A DNA stretch of 64,000 nt, taken from assembly GCA_033675265.1 (NCBI GenBank), contig JAUJYZ010001076.1:310001-374000 (forward strand). Reading direction: 5' to 3'. The notes beneath the pieces are model-generated. The model saw only the letters and a program-made list of their open reading frames with translations, was not told the origin of the DNA and searched no databases. The stretch comes from Actinostola sp. cb2023. Its lineage: Eukaryota; Cnidaria; Anthozoa; Actiniaria; Actinostolidae. Made by a program: the position numbers and the translations under genes. Positions within the stretch are counted from its first letter, which is position 1; each line of letters starts with the position of its first letter. Below, in pieces: positions 1-11,492 of the stretch.

Positions 1-623
1 AATGATAATTCACTGACACTAAACATGAGAGAGGACTGTAGATCTCCGTTTATATTGAAGTTATTGATACTGCTTCGATGGGCTCCTGCTTCGGGTTAAT
101 TTTTAGTACATCAGTCAGCACTAGAGAATTATCCATTTGCCAATTTTGTTCGTAACTGGAAAATAAATGCATCACATATGGTCTCACATATGTTCACTAA
201 CTATTGTTATTTAGTTCTTGGTTATTTGCTGACTTCATGCATGCTCGAGCAACGTCAATACAGCTGGAGAACATCTAATCATATACCGAGTCACACAACG
301 AGTGTTAGTCACGCTGGGATGTCTTTTTTTTTAATCCTCCCTTCCCTCTTCCCCTCCCTATCCCCCTCTCTTCCCTTGTCCTTTTTTCCCCTTCACCGGA
401 CAACGCAGGCTAGTATATTATTAGCAATTTATTTACATTTCGAGACATTATTAAAAACTGAATACTTCAAATTAAGCCATATAAACCTAGCCTAGCTCCT
501 CCGCAGCCATCACTGTGGAGATATTTTGGGGTTCTTCCAAAGCTAAAATGGGTTGCATCTGGCGGTGGAGGCTAATAGTATTTATAGTATTTAGTGTTTA
601 TAGTAACTGTCTATATATAGAGG
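1..623. other. No gene recognised
   Basis: I see no supported gene here. The short reading frame around 178-495 runs through a pyrimidine tract (about 327-395) and has no recognisable domain. Confidence 0.5.
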
Positions 624-758
624 TTATTAGTCGGTTAAGCATCTAATACGGCTGTGTATTTTTACGAGTCATTTGGTATTTTGGCGAGCCTTTAGGCGAG
701 CCAAAATACATGACGAGTAAAAATTCACAGCCGTATTAGATGCTTAACCGACTAATAA
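624..758. repeat. Foldback (palindromic) element, arms of about 65 bp
   Basis: The left arm starting TTATTAGTCGGTTAAGCATC is matched by its reverse complement ending at 758, with a short loop near 690. The arms are nearly perfect, which is typical of a miniature inverted-repeat transposon or foldback. No target duplication could be assigned. The overlapping short frames on both strands just downstream (736-945) are not supported as genes. Confidence 0.7.
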
Positions 759-1015
759 GTTGTTTATTATATATTTTGTCCAAGAAACTAGCTATTTTGG
801 TGAAAGAAAAACAACAAATTACAGTGATATTTCTGTACGAGCGCGCGCTAGCCAAAACTGTCAATTTCTCGCACGCTGATTGGTTAATTTTCATCACACG
901 ATTCTGCATGAATGATTGGAAAGCCAGTTTGAAGTAACTACCCAAAATATGGTCCCATATTTCGCGCGTTCTTGTGCATATTTCGTGCGTTCTTTGACAA
1001 AAAATATAATAAAGT

Positions 1016-1055
1016 ATTATATTGTGCGCAATATAAATTATTAAATTATTATATA

Positions 1056-1116
<61 letters not shown>

Positions 1117-1214
1117 TATAATTTCATATGGATATTTTTATTTTTATTGTTTTATAGTATTATATTGTATTGTATGTTTTATAGTATTATATTGTACGCA
1201 ATATAAATTATTAA

Positions 1215-1292
<78 letters not shown>

Positions 1293-1310
1293 TAGAATTT
1301 CATATGCATA
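1016..1310. repeat. Duplicated block ending in an (ATT)n microsatellite
   Basis: A segment containing GCAATATAAATTATTAAATT followed by a long ATT run occurs twice, at about 1016-1140 and 1184-1310. Both copies end with a similar ATTTCATATG-type tail, so a unit of about 165 bp including its microsatellite was tandemly duplicated. Confidence 0.7.
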
Positions 1311-1368
1311 TTTTTATTTTTATTTTTATTTTCATTGTTTTGTACACGACCCTGGACGGTGGCCCACA

Positions 1369-1540
1369 AGGGCAATACAGAAATATATTTTCATTACAGA
1401 AATGTATTTTCAGTACATAATATATTTTTTCAGTACAGAAATATAATTTCATTACTGAATTAAATATATTTTCATTACAGAAATAATTTTTCAGTACAGA
1501 ACAATTTTTTTAATACAGAAATATTTTACAGAAATATGTC
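1369..1540. repeat. Degenerate tandem repeat, unit like TTTTCATTACAGAAATA
   Basis: About eight imperfect copies of a 17-20 bp unit (ATTTTCAKTACAGAAATA variants) lie head to tail. No coding potential is visible. 1541-2150 downstream holds nothing I recognise. Confidence 0.6.
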
Positions 1541-2151
1541 AAATATTTTCGGCCCCATGCCTCCGCATCCTGCCAAAGTTTGTGTGTACATCCACGAGCT
1601 TGCATGTGAAGATGGCGAGGTTTTGTTGCAACAAGCGGTATCGTTTTAATTTTCAACCTGATAAGATTGTGCTTGGGCTACCGCTGTACATCCCGCGCGA
1701 TAACTGGTTCACCGGTATTTACATGAGGATGACATCATACCGTATAGTACCCTCCTTCTGACTCGCTCTCTCTAGGGTAACCGGCTAGAGGTCCTATGAA
1801 GGGAAAACCCCTACTTTATTATTCATAGACACTGAATCGATGCTTGCACATTGAAGGCAGCTCCTGGTACAAATATCATCTTTACAAAACGGAGATAACA
1901 TATATATTTGAAGGAAACTCAGATGAATAGAAAATCGACGGTAATATATTAAACCATCAATTTCTAATTCGACTGGGGCAACTTTAGACTGAACTTGGAA
2001 GTTTACATGTCAAGAACGTAAGTAAGCTTATGCAATAATCGAGTTCCACTTTTCTGTCCATAATAACTTACAATGTCCTACTATAACTTATGTAAGCTTA
2101 TCGTGACAGGGATATGTACAAATGTACAAGTAGGACAGTACAGTTTAGAGC

Positions 2152-2606
2152 TAAACTGCTAGACGCTCTTCTAGCGTGAAGTCGGGCTTCTAAATGAAAT
2201 GTAACCTATTTGAACTAAATATAGATATGTTATAGTGCGATTGAAACAGTTTTTGGTTGCTCGTCGTTGCGTGACTCGAGCTCGATAGAACATGCTTTCC
2301 TTGCAATTTCAGTACTGCGAACTTTACAGTATATCAGTAAAAACGTTAATAGCCCGGCTTCACGCTTCTAGAGCGTCCTGTTTCAATCTAAATTTAGACT
2401 TAGACGACAAAAGACTTATATGTTGGCCCCTTGACCTCCGGTGCTTTCCCTGATTGGTTTGTGCTTTCTAATCTTTCTTGGCCAGACTTCATGTCTCCTT
2501 CGGCCGGCACAGGGCGCATGCGCTGGATTTGAGGTCAACGACGACAAAGAACGCTTCTCATTTTTAGAGTCGGAGCTTCCACAGGAAGCCCGACTAATAA
2601 TTAGAA
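2152..2606 (+). repeat. Dispersed repeat family A, copy 1
   Basis: This shares several long stretches with copies at 27244-27978 and 41134-42413. Shared blocks are TAGACGCTCTTCTAGCGTGA at the start, CATGCTTTCCTTGCAATTTC in the middle, and a terminal GC-rich hairpin (GGCTTCC loop GGAAGCC) ending in CGACTAA. A terminal hairpin followed by CTAA resembles Helitron 3' ends, but no Rep/helicase gene is visible. The class is therefore an inference. Confidence 0.6.
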
Positions 2607-2967
2607 ACTCTCTGGATTAATAGAAACGTTTAGACTGCGTCAGCAGATTTTATTCCACGAACACTGATTGTATATATTAAGGCCCGTACGGACGATTTTT
2701 GGTGCAATTTCAGTGGCGAATTTTTGGCGATTCAATTTGCTGCAAATTTAGGCGAAAACTGAGCTTCAGTCTCTGCGCTGCGGTAAAACAGCGGATCAAC
2801 AAAATGTTCCCCTAGGGGTCCGGCTTAGGTAACATTTTGACAAAGTTGCCAAAAGCATTTATTTTTAGGGTAATTTTTAGACCACAAGGTATTTTTTAGG
2901 ATGGGAAATGTTTCATGGTTTGATATTTTTCAATATTTTTTGATGATCATCCACACCAAAAATTTAG

Positions 2968-4207
2968 TATGGGCCATATATGGGCCAAATATGGGGAAAA
3001 TATGGAAAAGTATATGGGTTTTATGTGGCCCATATTAAACCCAGAATTCCAAAATATATGGGTTATATATGGATTAAATATGGATTAAGTACGTATTTGG
3101 TCATAATCCATGTATTATCCATATATTACCCATGTTTTTCCCATATATTACTCATTTATGTGGCCCATATATTTCCCATACTTCCCATATATTTCCCATA
3201 TACTTCCCATATATTTCCCATACATGGGCCATATATGGGCCAGATATGGGAAAAGTATGGAATTTATATGGATAAAATGTGGTTACTATATGGGTTTTAT
3301 GTGGGCCCATATTAAACCCATATTAATTCCATATTAAACCCAGCTATTCCAAAATGTATGGGTTATATATGGATTAAATCTGGATTAAGTACGTATTTGG
3401 TCAAAATCCATGTATTATCCATATATAATCCGTATTATTCCCATATATTACTCATTTATGTGGCCCATATATTTTCCATACTTCCCATATATTTCCCATA
3501 CTTCCCATATATTTCCCCATATACTTCCCATATATTATCCATACTATTCCCATATATTTCCCATATACTTCCCATATATTATCCATACTATTCCCATATA
3601 TTTCCCATATACTTCCCATATATTATCCATACTATTCCCATATATTTCCCATATACTTCCCATATATTATCCATACTATTCCCATATATTTCCCATAACA
3701 ATACCCATATATTATCCATATTATTCCCATATATTTCCCATATACTTCCCATATATTTCCCATACTTCCCATATATTCCCCATATACTTCCCATATATTA
3801 TCCATACTATTCCCATATATTTCCCATATACTTCCCATATATTATCCATACTATTCCCAGATATTTCCCATACCAATACCCATATATTATCCATAATATT
3901 CCCATATATTTCCCATATACTTTCCATATATTATCCATACTATTCCCATATATTTTCCATATTTCCCATATATTTCCCATACACTTCCCATATATTATCC
4001 ATACTATTCCCATATATTTTCCATATTTCTCATATATTTCCCATATACTTCCCATATATTATCCATATACTTCCCATATATTATCCATACTATTTCCATA
4101 TATTTTCCATACTTCCCATATATTTCCAATATATATATACTTTCCATATATTATCCATACTATTCCCATCCTATTCCCATGCATCCCATATATTTCCTAT
4201 ATATTAA
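2968..4207. repeat. 11-bp / 44-bp tandem array (CCCATATATTT family)
   Basis: Most of this block is built from 11-base words (CCCATATATTA, TCCATACTATT, CCCATATATTT, CCCATATACTT) that combine into a recurring 44-base higher-order unit. The left part also contains an approximately 300-bp duplication, with the AAATATGGATTAAGTACGTA region at 3082 repeated near 3380. All three frames on both strands stay open for long stretches because of composition, so the predicted Tyr/Pro/Ile-rich proteins are not genes. Confidence 0.85.
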
Positions 4208-4553
4208 TTCCCCATACTTACAGTACTAAATATTTCTTAATACAGTATAATTTTTGTGAATAATATTATTTAAAAATGCACATCATGCAGTATCAAAAAA
4301 TATTTATTGATAATTGAAAGCTTTTTACAAATGTAAATCAGAAGTATACATGCATAAGTTATTCTTTCTTATGGCCAGTCAGTCTACAGTCAATTATATG
4401 ACTGGTGAAATAACTTTGAATAGATCATGATCAGTTATAACTCGATCATGTAAAGTCGCCGCAATATATTTGTTAGCCCGGCAAACATCAAACTATTATA
4501 GTTCATGTAAATATTAGATAAATGTCCATCAGTAGCTAATGCAGTATATATGA

Positions 4554-4750
4554 AATATATGAATCCAAGTGGAGCCTGAAACTACTTATATGAACCCGCC
4601 TGCTCTCAGTGGCTTAGATACATGTAGCGCAGTTGGTAGAACATTACACCGGTATCGCAAAGGTTGTGGGTTTGATTCCCGTTGTAAGTCTGATTTTTTT
4701 TCAGACATTATTTCCAGTAGTTTCAGGCTCCACTTGGATTCATATATTTT
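4554..4750 (+). other. tRNA-like sequence enclosed in a 27-bp inverted repeat
   Basis: Positions of about 4616-4695 contain an A-box-like TAGCGCAGTTGG and a B-box-like GGTTTGATTCC spaced as in a tRNA gene. The segment is flanked by a perfect inverted repeat (GAATCCAAGTGGAGCCTGAA at 4561 and its complement near 4727-4746). This is probably a tRNA pseudogene or SINE head captured by a foldback. The B box has a C-to-T change at its core, and a functional cloverleaf is not evident. Confidence 0.45.
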
Positions 4751-4796
4751 ATGAATCAGTGCATTAAAGTGGATTTCTGCAAGTGACTTGGTAATG

Positions 4797-4935
4797 CATC
4801 AATCAATTCCAGCTGTTATCATCCCCCCCCCCCCTCCCCCCCTTGTAGTCCCAAGAAAGAAAGAAAAATCCCTGGTAGTCAGCCGGGGGGGGGGGGGGGG
4901 GGGGGGGTGGTAACAGCTGGAATTGATCTATGCAT
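4797..4935. repeat. Foldback with poly-C and poly-G arms
   Basis: TCAATTCCAGCTGTTATCAT followed by a C run is mirrored by a G run followed by GGTAACAGCTGGAATTGAT. The same ATCAATTCCAGCTGTTACCA start with a C run and a later G run recurs at 43062-43190, so this is a small family. The G tract of about 24 bases is a G-quadruplex candidate. Confidence 0.7.
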
Positions 4936-6080
4936 AACCTATATACATGTACAGTATGCCACCATTACAGTCGACTGGTGAATACACATGCATGAACAGC
5001 ATTAATTCTGTAAAATAAAGCTGATGAAGTATCACTTCTAAATTATGCACTGTACATTGCACATACTTAACTAACAATCATAAAGAAACTGCATCAGTCT
5101 TACTTTGATTTGCATATATCTACAGAATGATTTCATGTCCAACAGAAGCTACATGTAACAGATAATGTTGAGGCTTGTCAAAGACCAAGTTCATGCATTT
5201 CAACTCGACTTGTGAATACTTTGCAGTCATCATAAAACTCTTGATCTCTAACTGTAGTTGATGTAGAAAAGTGTTCAAATTAAATCACCTGAAAATCAAT
5301 TGAAAAGAACTCACAATTCGGAAACTCTGACAATAACTTTTTCTTAAGATATTTAATGACTGAATTATGTCTTGTAATAACTAATAAGCTTATAACTAAT
5401 ATTTAATTTGATAAGTTTAAGTTGAATACTTTAGACTGCAGATTCAACAAATATCAAAAACATGACTACAAGTACTGCATACTTACAGGTAGAATAGAGT
5501 GAAATAGAACAATGAAAAGGATTAAAATACAATGCTTATAGTTTTAGCTTTCAAACTAAGCTATGATAAATAACACACAGCAAATAAAACTCTAGCTATT
5601 TAGCCTTTGTCATGTCTATAAACGAAAGTCTTCAGTCAGATCAGCTGCCATCTTGTCACGTTTGTCAACAACAATTTTACCGTGAAAAACAGCTTTATTC
5701 CATAAATTTCCTTCAGAAAAGGAGATATTAAGATTTTAGAACATTTTACAGCTTACTTTATAACAAAAAAAGAACGTTTTACTTACCAGAAAGGTGAATA
5801 AACGGTGTTTTTTGTCTTCTTTGAAGAAAAACAAGCGACTGCCTCGATTTTCCCGCTCTTTTACCGATAGTCACGTGACCTTATGTGGATAACTGCTGAC
5901 CAACATTAGCATGTTCATAAAGGAATGGATTTTAATATGCTGACAGTCAAAAACATATACTAATTGTTTTCTGAATAGTTTAAGCAGAAAGTATGAAGCT
6001 ACAGTAATGGTAAAGTAAATACATGCATAATATATTTAAAAATCCAAAGAAATGTGAATGAAGTTAATTACTTGGGATGC
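4936..6080. other. AT-rich spacer, no gene recognised
   Basis: No frame with recognisable protein similarity or splice structure stands out on either strand. This is the unique interior of the putative 2953-6946 element. Confidence 0.4.
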
Positions 6081-6081
6081 C

Positions 6082-6930
6082 TGTGTAACCCATACATTGC
6101 CCATATACCACCCATATTTTATCCTTATATTAATAATTGGGCCCATGTATGGCCCACATATCCCAGTATTAACTAAAATGTTAACCCATATATTGCCCAT
6201 ACATACCCATGTTTTACCCTTATATTAATAATTGGGCCCATATATGGCCCACATATCCCAGTATTAACTAATATGTTAACCCATATATTGCCCATATATC
6301 AATAATTGGGCCCATGCCGATAGCCCACATATCCTAAAATGTTATCCCATATATTGCCTACATATACCCATATATTACCCATATATCAATAATTGGGCCA
6401 TATATGGCCCACATATCCCAGTATTAACTAAATATTATCCCATATATTGCCCACATATACCCATATATTACCCATATATCAATAAAATGGGCCCATATAT
6501 GGCCCACATATCCCCTACTGACTAAACTTTTATCCCATATATTGCCCACATATACCCATATATTACCCATATATCAATAATTGGGCCATATATGGCCCAT
6601 ATATCCCAGTATTAACTAAATAGTATCCCATATATTGCCCACATATACCCATATATTACCCATATATCAATAAAATGGGCCCATATATGGCCCACATATC
6701 CCCTACTGACTAAAATATTATCCCATATATATTGCCCACATATACCCATATATTACCCATATATCAATGATTGGGCCCATATATGGCCCACATATCCCAT
6801 ATTAAACCCATATATTGTGGAAAAGGTAAAAGCTTGGGCCCATATATGGTCCACATATCATTTCTAGCTCCCCATACTATTCCCATATATGGGCCATATA
6901 TGGCCCATATACATCCCATATTTAACCCAT
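6082..6930. repeat. Tandem array, unit of about 95 bp (CCCATATATTGCCCACATAT...GGGCCCATATATGG)
   Basis: About nine imperfect copies of a unit of about 95 bases are seen. Each contains CCCATATATTGCCCACATA, CCCATATATCAATAATT, the palindromic core GGGCCCATATATGGCCC, and CCCAGTATTAACTAAA. Its vocabulary overlaps the 2968-4207 array, which suggests a common origin. Confidence 0.85.
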
Positions 6931-6949
6931 ACTAAACGTTTGGTGTTCC

Positions 6950-7590
6950 CTACTGTTTTTACCTCGATTATTTTGTTGTTCAAATTAGTGGCCGCATATT
7001 CTATAATTTAGCCCCATTTTTGTTATCGATATGTATCCTTTTTTGCCGTGAGTGATCGCTTACCATGCGAGGAAAAACAATTGGTCGCAGTCGCTAATGA
7101 GAGTGGGGTCGCTTACCGGAAATTTTCAATACATGCAGTGTTTGACTGGGGTTTAATGTTGCTTTGAAATTAGCTCGAGCGATTGCTTAATTAGGTCCAA
7201 CGATTTTGCTAAAACTTGGTCAGGTTATGAATTATGTCAATCTAAAGTGATTCCAAAACTTTCATCCAAAAAAAATAATAATGTTTTGCAAGTTCTAATA
7301 TTATTTTAGAAAATGTTCTGCAGTACTGCAATCGAATTATATCGTATTATATAGGTGAATGATATATTATATAGCTCTAATAGTTTCCAATGTTTTATGG
7401 CAATTGCATAAAAGCAGAGGAAGTTATGCCCGAGTGGGCCGAGAATTCTAACAGAGTCACCTTAATTATAATTTCCAAACATCAAATTCATAGGTAAAAA
7501 TTTGAAGGAGATCGATATTCTGAAAATTACACCAAATTAGTCCTCTTTCGAATTCGCAGATACTGCTGAAAATCCATACAGCAGAGGCAT
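6950..7590. other. No gene recognised
   Basis: Nothing supportable was found on either strand. Confidence 0.4.
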
Positions 7591-7808
7591 GTTTGCAGGG
7601 TTAGCCTCGAGTCAGTGTAAATTATATTCACAAATATACTCATGAGAACGCGACCAAATGTTGTTTACACTGGACAATAGAACACCTTCAGTCAGAATAA
7701 CCCATGAAAATAATGTTTCTATTGTCCACTCTGTCAACAACATTTGTTCGCGTTCTTGTTAGTATTTGTGAATAATTTACACTGACTTGAGGCTATAACC
7801 CTGCAAAC
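7591..7808. repeat. MITE, copy 1 of a family also at 61233-61407
   Basis: The ends are long imperfect inverted repeats: GTTTGCAGGGTTAGCCTCGA... and its complement ending at 7808. Shared internal blocks with the 61.2-kb copy are CAGTGTAAATTATTCACAAA and the GTTCGCGTTCTTGTTAGTA region. No coding capacity. Confidence 0.75.
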
Positions 7809-7954
7809 TGCGAATTTTAAGGAGTGACTGTTAAGATGCTTGAGTTTTGTGAAATATGTGGTTTAGATGGCTTAATTACATGTAATGGACATGTGCTAAC
7901 AAACTCTTTTTATTTAATGGTGCACTGACTGACTGCAAGGGGAATGTCATCAAT

Positions 7955-8025
7955 CTGACGAACGGCGAAGGCGCGAGCTCGTAGGGGGATGCGGGAGCAT
8001 GCTCCTGCATCCCCCATATTTTGAG
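7955..8025. repeat. Dispersed repeat fragment shared with 21640-21700
   Basis: CGGCGAAGGCGCGAGCTCGT followed by AGGGGGATGCGGGAGCATGC resembles GGCGAAACCGCGAAGTACTAG followed by GGGGGTGTGGGGGCATGCCC near 21652. Only a fragment is recognisable. Confidence 0.45.
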
Positions 8026-8236
8026 GTATACTGGGTCTCCAAAATAGCATTTGCTGCCTTTTGTGAGTAGCTTCTGGCAACTTTAAACTGAGTCAGCTGT
8101 TTTAACAGCTTTTTTAAAAAGTCTTAGATTTCAAATATTTTTATTTTTCTTAAAATCTATCTATCTATATATATTTAAAACAATTGTATACAGGTGCGTA
8201 CGTGCATATATGCACGCTATGCTCCTGCCATTATAG

Positions 8237-9690
8237 TACCCATAGATACCATATAGCCCAAAGATATCATAGTACCCATAGATACCATAGTATACCCCCA
8301 GGGGGGATACTCAGGGGTATCAGGTATCATATTTTTACGCAAAAACAAGACCTAAAAAAAGTCCAACAGCCCAAAATCGTAACCCCAAAATAGTCCAATT
8401 TTTCTCCGCATGAAATCGAGAACGGTAGGATATCATTTTTATCAACCCCAAAAAAAGTCCTTGCTAAAATGTTTATATCAAAAAAAGTCCACCAGAAAAT
8501 TGATAACCCCAAAAAAGTCCCAAGCCCCGAATTTCAAACCCCAAAAAGGTATTCACACCTCCCCGTTACTGATACCCCTGAGTACCCCCCCCCCCCCCCT
8601 GGGAGTATACCCATAGATACCATAGAACCCATGGATACCATAGAACCCATGGATACCATAGAACCCATAGATACCATAGAACCCATAGATACCATAGAAC
8701 CCATGGATAGCATAGAACCCATAGATACCATAGTACCCATAGATACCATAGAACCCATAGATACCAAAGAACCCATAGATACCATAGTACCCATAGATAC
8801 CATAGAACCCATGGATAGCATAGAACCCATAGATACCATAGAACCCATAGATACCATAGAACCCATGGATAGCATAGAACCCATAGATACCATAGAACCC
8901 ATGGATAGCATAGAACCCATAGATACTATAGAACCCATAGATACCAAAGAACCCATAGATACCAGAGAACCCATAGATACCTTAGTACCCATAGATACCA
9001 TAGAACCCATAGATACCAAAGAACCCATAGATACCATAGTACCCATAGATACCATAGAACCCATACATACCAAAGAACCCATGGATACCATAGAACCCAT
9101 AGATACCATAGAACCCATAGATACCATAGTACCCATAGATACCATAGAACCCATACATACCAAAGAACCCATGGATACCATAGAACCCATAGATACCATA
9201 GAACCCATAGATAGCATAGAACCCATGGATAGCATAGAACCCATCTATACCATAGAACCCATAGATACCATAGAACCCATAGATACCGCATAGAACCCAT
9301 AGATACCACTGTACCCATGGATAGCATAGAACCCATAGATACCATAGTACCCATGGATAGCATAGAACCCATGGATACCATAGAACCCATAGATACCATA
9401 GTACCCATGGATACCATAGAACTCATAGATACCATAGTACCCATGGATACCATAGAACCCATAGATACCATAGTACCCATGGATACCATAGAACTCATAG
9501 ATACCATAGTACCCATGGATACCATAGAACTCATAGATACCATAGTACCATGCATAGATAGCATAGAAGCCATAGATACCATAAAACCCATAGAACCCAT
9601 AGAAACCATAGAACCCATAGATACTATATAACCCATAGATACCATAGAATCGAACCCATAGATAGAACCCAATATACTGTAGATACCATA
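8237..9690. repeat. 18-bp minisatellite array (CCCATAGATACCATAGAA), copy 1
   Basis: Roughly 60 units of the 18-mer CCCATAGATACCATAGAA run from 8607 to about 9690, with two or three more units at 8237-8290 left of an inserted element. Variation is concentrated at three positions: CATAGA/CATGGA, ACC/AGC and GAA/GTA. Because 18 is a multiple of three, all frames tend to stay open, giving fake repeats such as DTIEPM on + and SMGSMV on -. The same array occurs at 16097-17112 in the same orientation. Confidence 0.95.
8293..8606. mobile_element. 314-bp TIR miniature element inserted in the minisatellite at TA
   Basis: The ends TACCCCCAGG...ACTCAGGGGTATCAG and the complement GATACCCCTGAGTA...CTGGGAGTA form inverted repeats of 33-40 bp. 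The element lies between two TA dinucleotides (8291-8292 and 8607-8608). Removing the element and one TA restores CCATAGTACCCATAG, a common junction in the array itself. That gives a direct empty-site argument for a TA duplication, as made by Tc1/mariner-type transposases. The interior repeats the phrase AACCCCAAAAAAGTCC several times; similar phrases recur at 59941-60070. No transposase. Confidence 0.85.
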
Positions 9691-9694
9691 TATA

Positions 9695-10106
9695 CACCTA
9701 TTTCAAAAATCGTTGTCGCAGCCGAAGCAACAGTCAACACTCCAAGACTGCAAAGGATTTTGGTAATTTGTCTTGTAATTAATTTATTCAGTTGTGGTCA
9801 TTGTAAATAGTTATCATGAATGTAGTATTTCAGCTCATTAACTGTTTGGATGCGTGTTTTTTTTATGCCTGTTCTTGTTCAATGGGATTAGTACCCACAA
9901 CAGCACGTTTGTAGTACTAGTACTTTCCGAAATATTCGGTTTAACACCTGAACTACCACTTCAGCTTGCCATAATAACATGTCACAAACGCATGCAACCA
10001 AAATATTCTCTGAATGAATGAATTACGAGAAAAATTACCGAAATCCTTTGCAGTCTTGGAGTGTTGACTGTTGCTTCGGCTGCGACAACGATTTTTGAAA
10101 TAGGTG
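9695..10106. mobile_element. 412-bp TIR element with arms of about 75 bp
   Basis: Ends CACCTATTTCAAAAATCGTT and its complement are continued by near-identical arms through CAACACTCCAAGACTGCAAA. TATA flanks both ends, which fits a TA-target element. It sits at the right edge of the minisatellite. No coding capacity. Confidence 0.85.
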
Positions 10107-10446
10107 TATATAAATGTACCTGCCGGGAGGTCTAGATCGGATATGGAAACAGTGGGCGGAATTTTCTATATATGTAACCACGGTTCGGTATCTTAGCACA
10201 TAATTTGAAAACAAATTGTTTTCCTTTTTTGTTTTGCTTGTTGTGTGCTTTATTTTATTCGGGTTTTTTTTTCAGTTGACATTTGAATAATCATGAATAA
10301 TACTTGGAGACAATTATCACAAGGAAATATAAATAAATAAGTTATTTCGTGCCCGGCAGGTCCGAATAGGGAATAACTGTGTTCTCTGCCTTTAAAACGT
10401 ATGCTCAAGATTTCCAGAGAACCCATACATGACATAGAACCCAATA

Positions 10447-10687
10447 TACAGTCATTTGCAAAAATTCTGGCAGCCACGATATATCAATATATCGGGTGCA
10501 TTATGGGTAATATTGGTAGAAATATTTAGTATAATGCTTATTTTGGTCTTACGTTTGTTGTTTGTAAGCTTTGCTTCATTTAATAAGTTAGGAAACTCAA
10601 AATAGTATTATTTAATTACCCATAATGCACCCGATATATTGATATATTGATATTTCGTGGCGGCCAGAATTTTTGCAAATGACTGTA
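10447..10687. repeat. MITE with TACAGTCATTTGCAAAAATT ends
   Basis: Inverted arms of about 65 bp (TACAGTCATTTGCAAAAATT... then CCGATATATTGATATAT) enclose a short unique centre. A second family member is at 56564-56836. Confidence 0.85.
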
Positions 10688-10707
10688 GCTGTAGATACCA
10701 TGTATAT

Positions 10708-10963
10708 GAGAGATGTTCGCACAAAAGGGGGCTTAATTCATTTGGGTGTGGCTTCCAATTTATCAAATATTTCATGAATCGAATTTATCAAAGGGGTCTA
10801 ACAACGAAACTCCTTTTTGTGTGATCAGATCTCATGAGAGATGTTCGCACAAAAGGGGGCTTAATTCATTTGGGTGTGGCTTCCAATTTATCAAATATTT
10901 CATGAATCGAATTTATCAAAGGGGTCTAACAACGAAACTCCTTTTTGTGTGATCAGATCTCAT
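10708..10963. repeat. Two-copy 128-bp tandem duplication
   Basis: GAGAGATGTTCGCACAAAAG begins at 10708 and again at 10836, and the 128-bp copies are essentially identical through GTGATCAGATCTCAT. This implies a recent duplication. Confidence 0.9.
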
Positions 10964-11416
10964 ATATATATAAATTTATCGGCCGGGAGGTCTAGATCCG
11001 CCCACTTCATCAACCAAGCAGAGCGTGCGGTTTCTTGCATGGGATATCGATCGGACCGGGAAAAAAGTTCGGTATGCTAATGTTTTTTTCGGGTTTTTAT
11101 TTCAGTTGACATTTTGAGTAATCATGGCTGAGAGTATTTATTGTTATTTACCTTGGTCGGTCTGATTAGGGAAAAACTGTTTCCTCGGCCTTAAAAACCT
11201 TGTATGCTAAAGACTTTGGGCACAGTTTTTCCGTATCCCAACGGTATAAATAATAACCTCTATATATCGATATAACTGTCACGTGATTCTATGCACGGAA
11301 TACATTATTATATAAAAATGTCCGAGTGATGGTCTTGTAAAACGACGTAGCAGCTAAGCAAATAACCTAGAGAAATAACTGACACTGAAAATTCATTGAG
11401 TCAGATGCATTTTCCC

Positions 11417-11492
11417 TAGTCTCCTTTGCAGTCGTTGTTAGTGTCAGTCTAAAATCCTTGAAGGACACTAACAACCGCTGCAAAGGAGACTA
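11417..11492. repeat. Short foldback hairpin
   Basis: TAGTCTCCTTTGCAGTCGTT is mirrored by its near-perfect complement ending at 11492, with a loop of about 20 bp. Confidence 0.7.

Larger units (their letters stand above)
2953..6946. mobile_element. Possible 4.0-kb TIR element carrying AT-rich satellite arrays
   Basis: The ends match as inverted repeats: ACACCAAAAATTTAGTATGG at 2953 and the complement of ACACCAAACGTTTAGTATGG ending at 6946, with two mismatches over about 21 bases. Both ends lead directly into arrays of CCCATATAT-type repeats. The interior (about 4210-6080) holds a tRNA-like sequence in a hairpin and a G/C-rich foldback, but no transposase. I could not assign a target duplication. 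The alternative is two unrelated arrays with similar edges. Confidence 0.5.
10117..11235 (+). repeat. Two diverged copies of a dispersed repeat (GCCGGGAGGTCTAGATC)
   Basis: Copy 1 (about 10117-10410) and copy 2 (about 10977-11235) share GCCGGGAGGTCTAGATC, TTCAGTTGACATTT..GAATAATCATG and a later ...TAGGGAAWAACTGT..CTC.GCCTTAAAA stretch in the same order. Related phrases (GCCGGGGAAG) occur near 17380. The family is unidentified. Confidence 0.6.

Noticed and set aside
2980..4263. Tyr/Pro/Ile-rich and Trp/Gly/Tyr-rich proteins
   Set aside because: Products of the 11-bp AT-rich array, overlapping in several frames and on both strands.
8469..9672. Long open frames on both strands (DTIEPM and SMGSMV repeat proteins)
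   Set aside because: They are read-through of an 18-bp tandem repeat whose period is a multiple of three. The same frames appear over the second array and in opposite strands at once.
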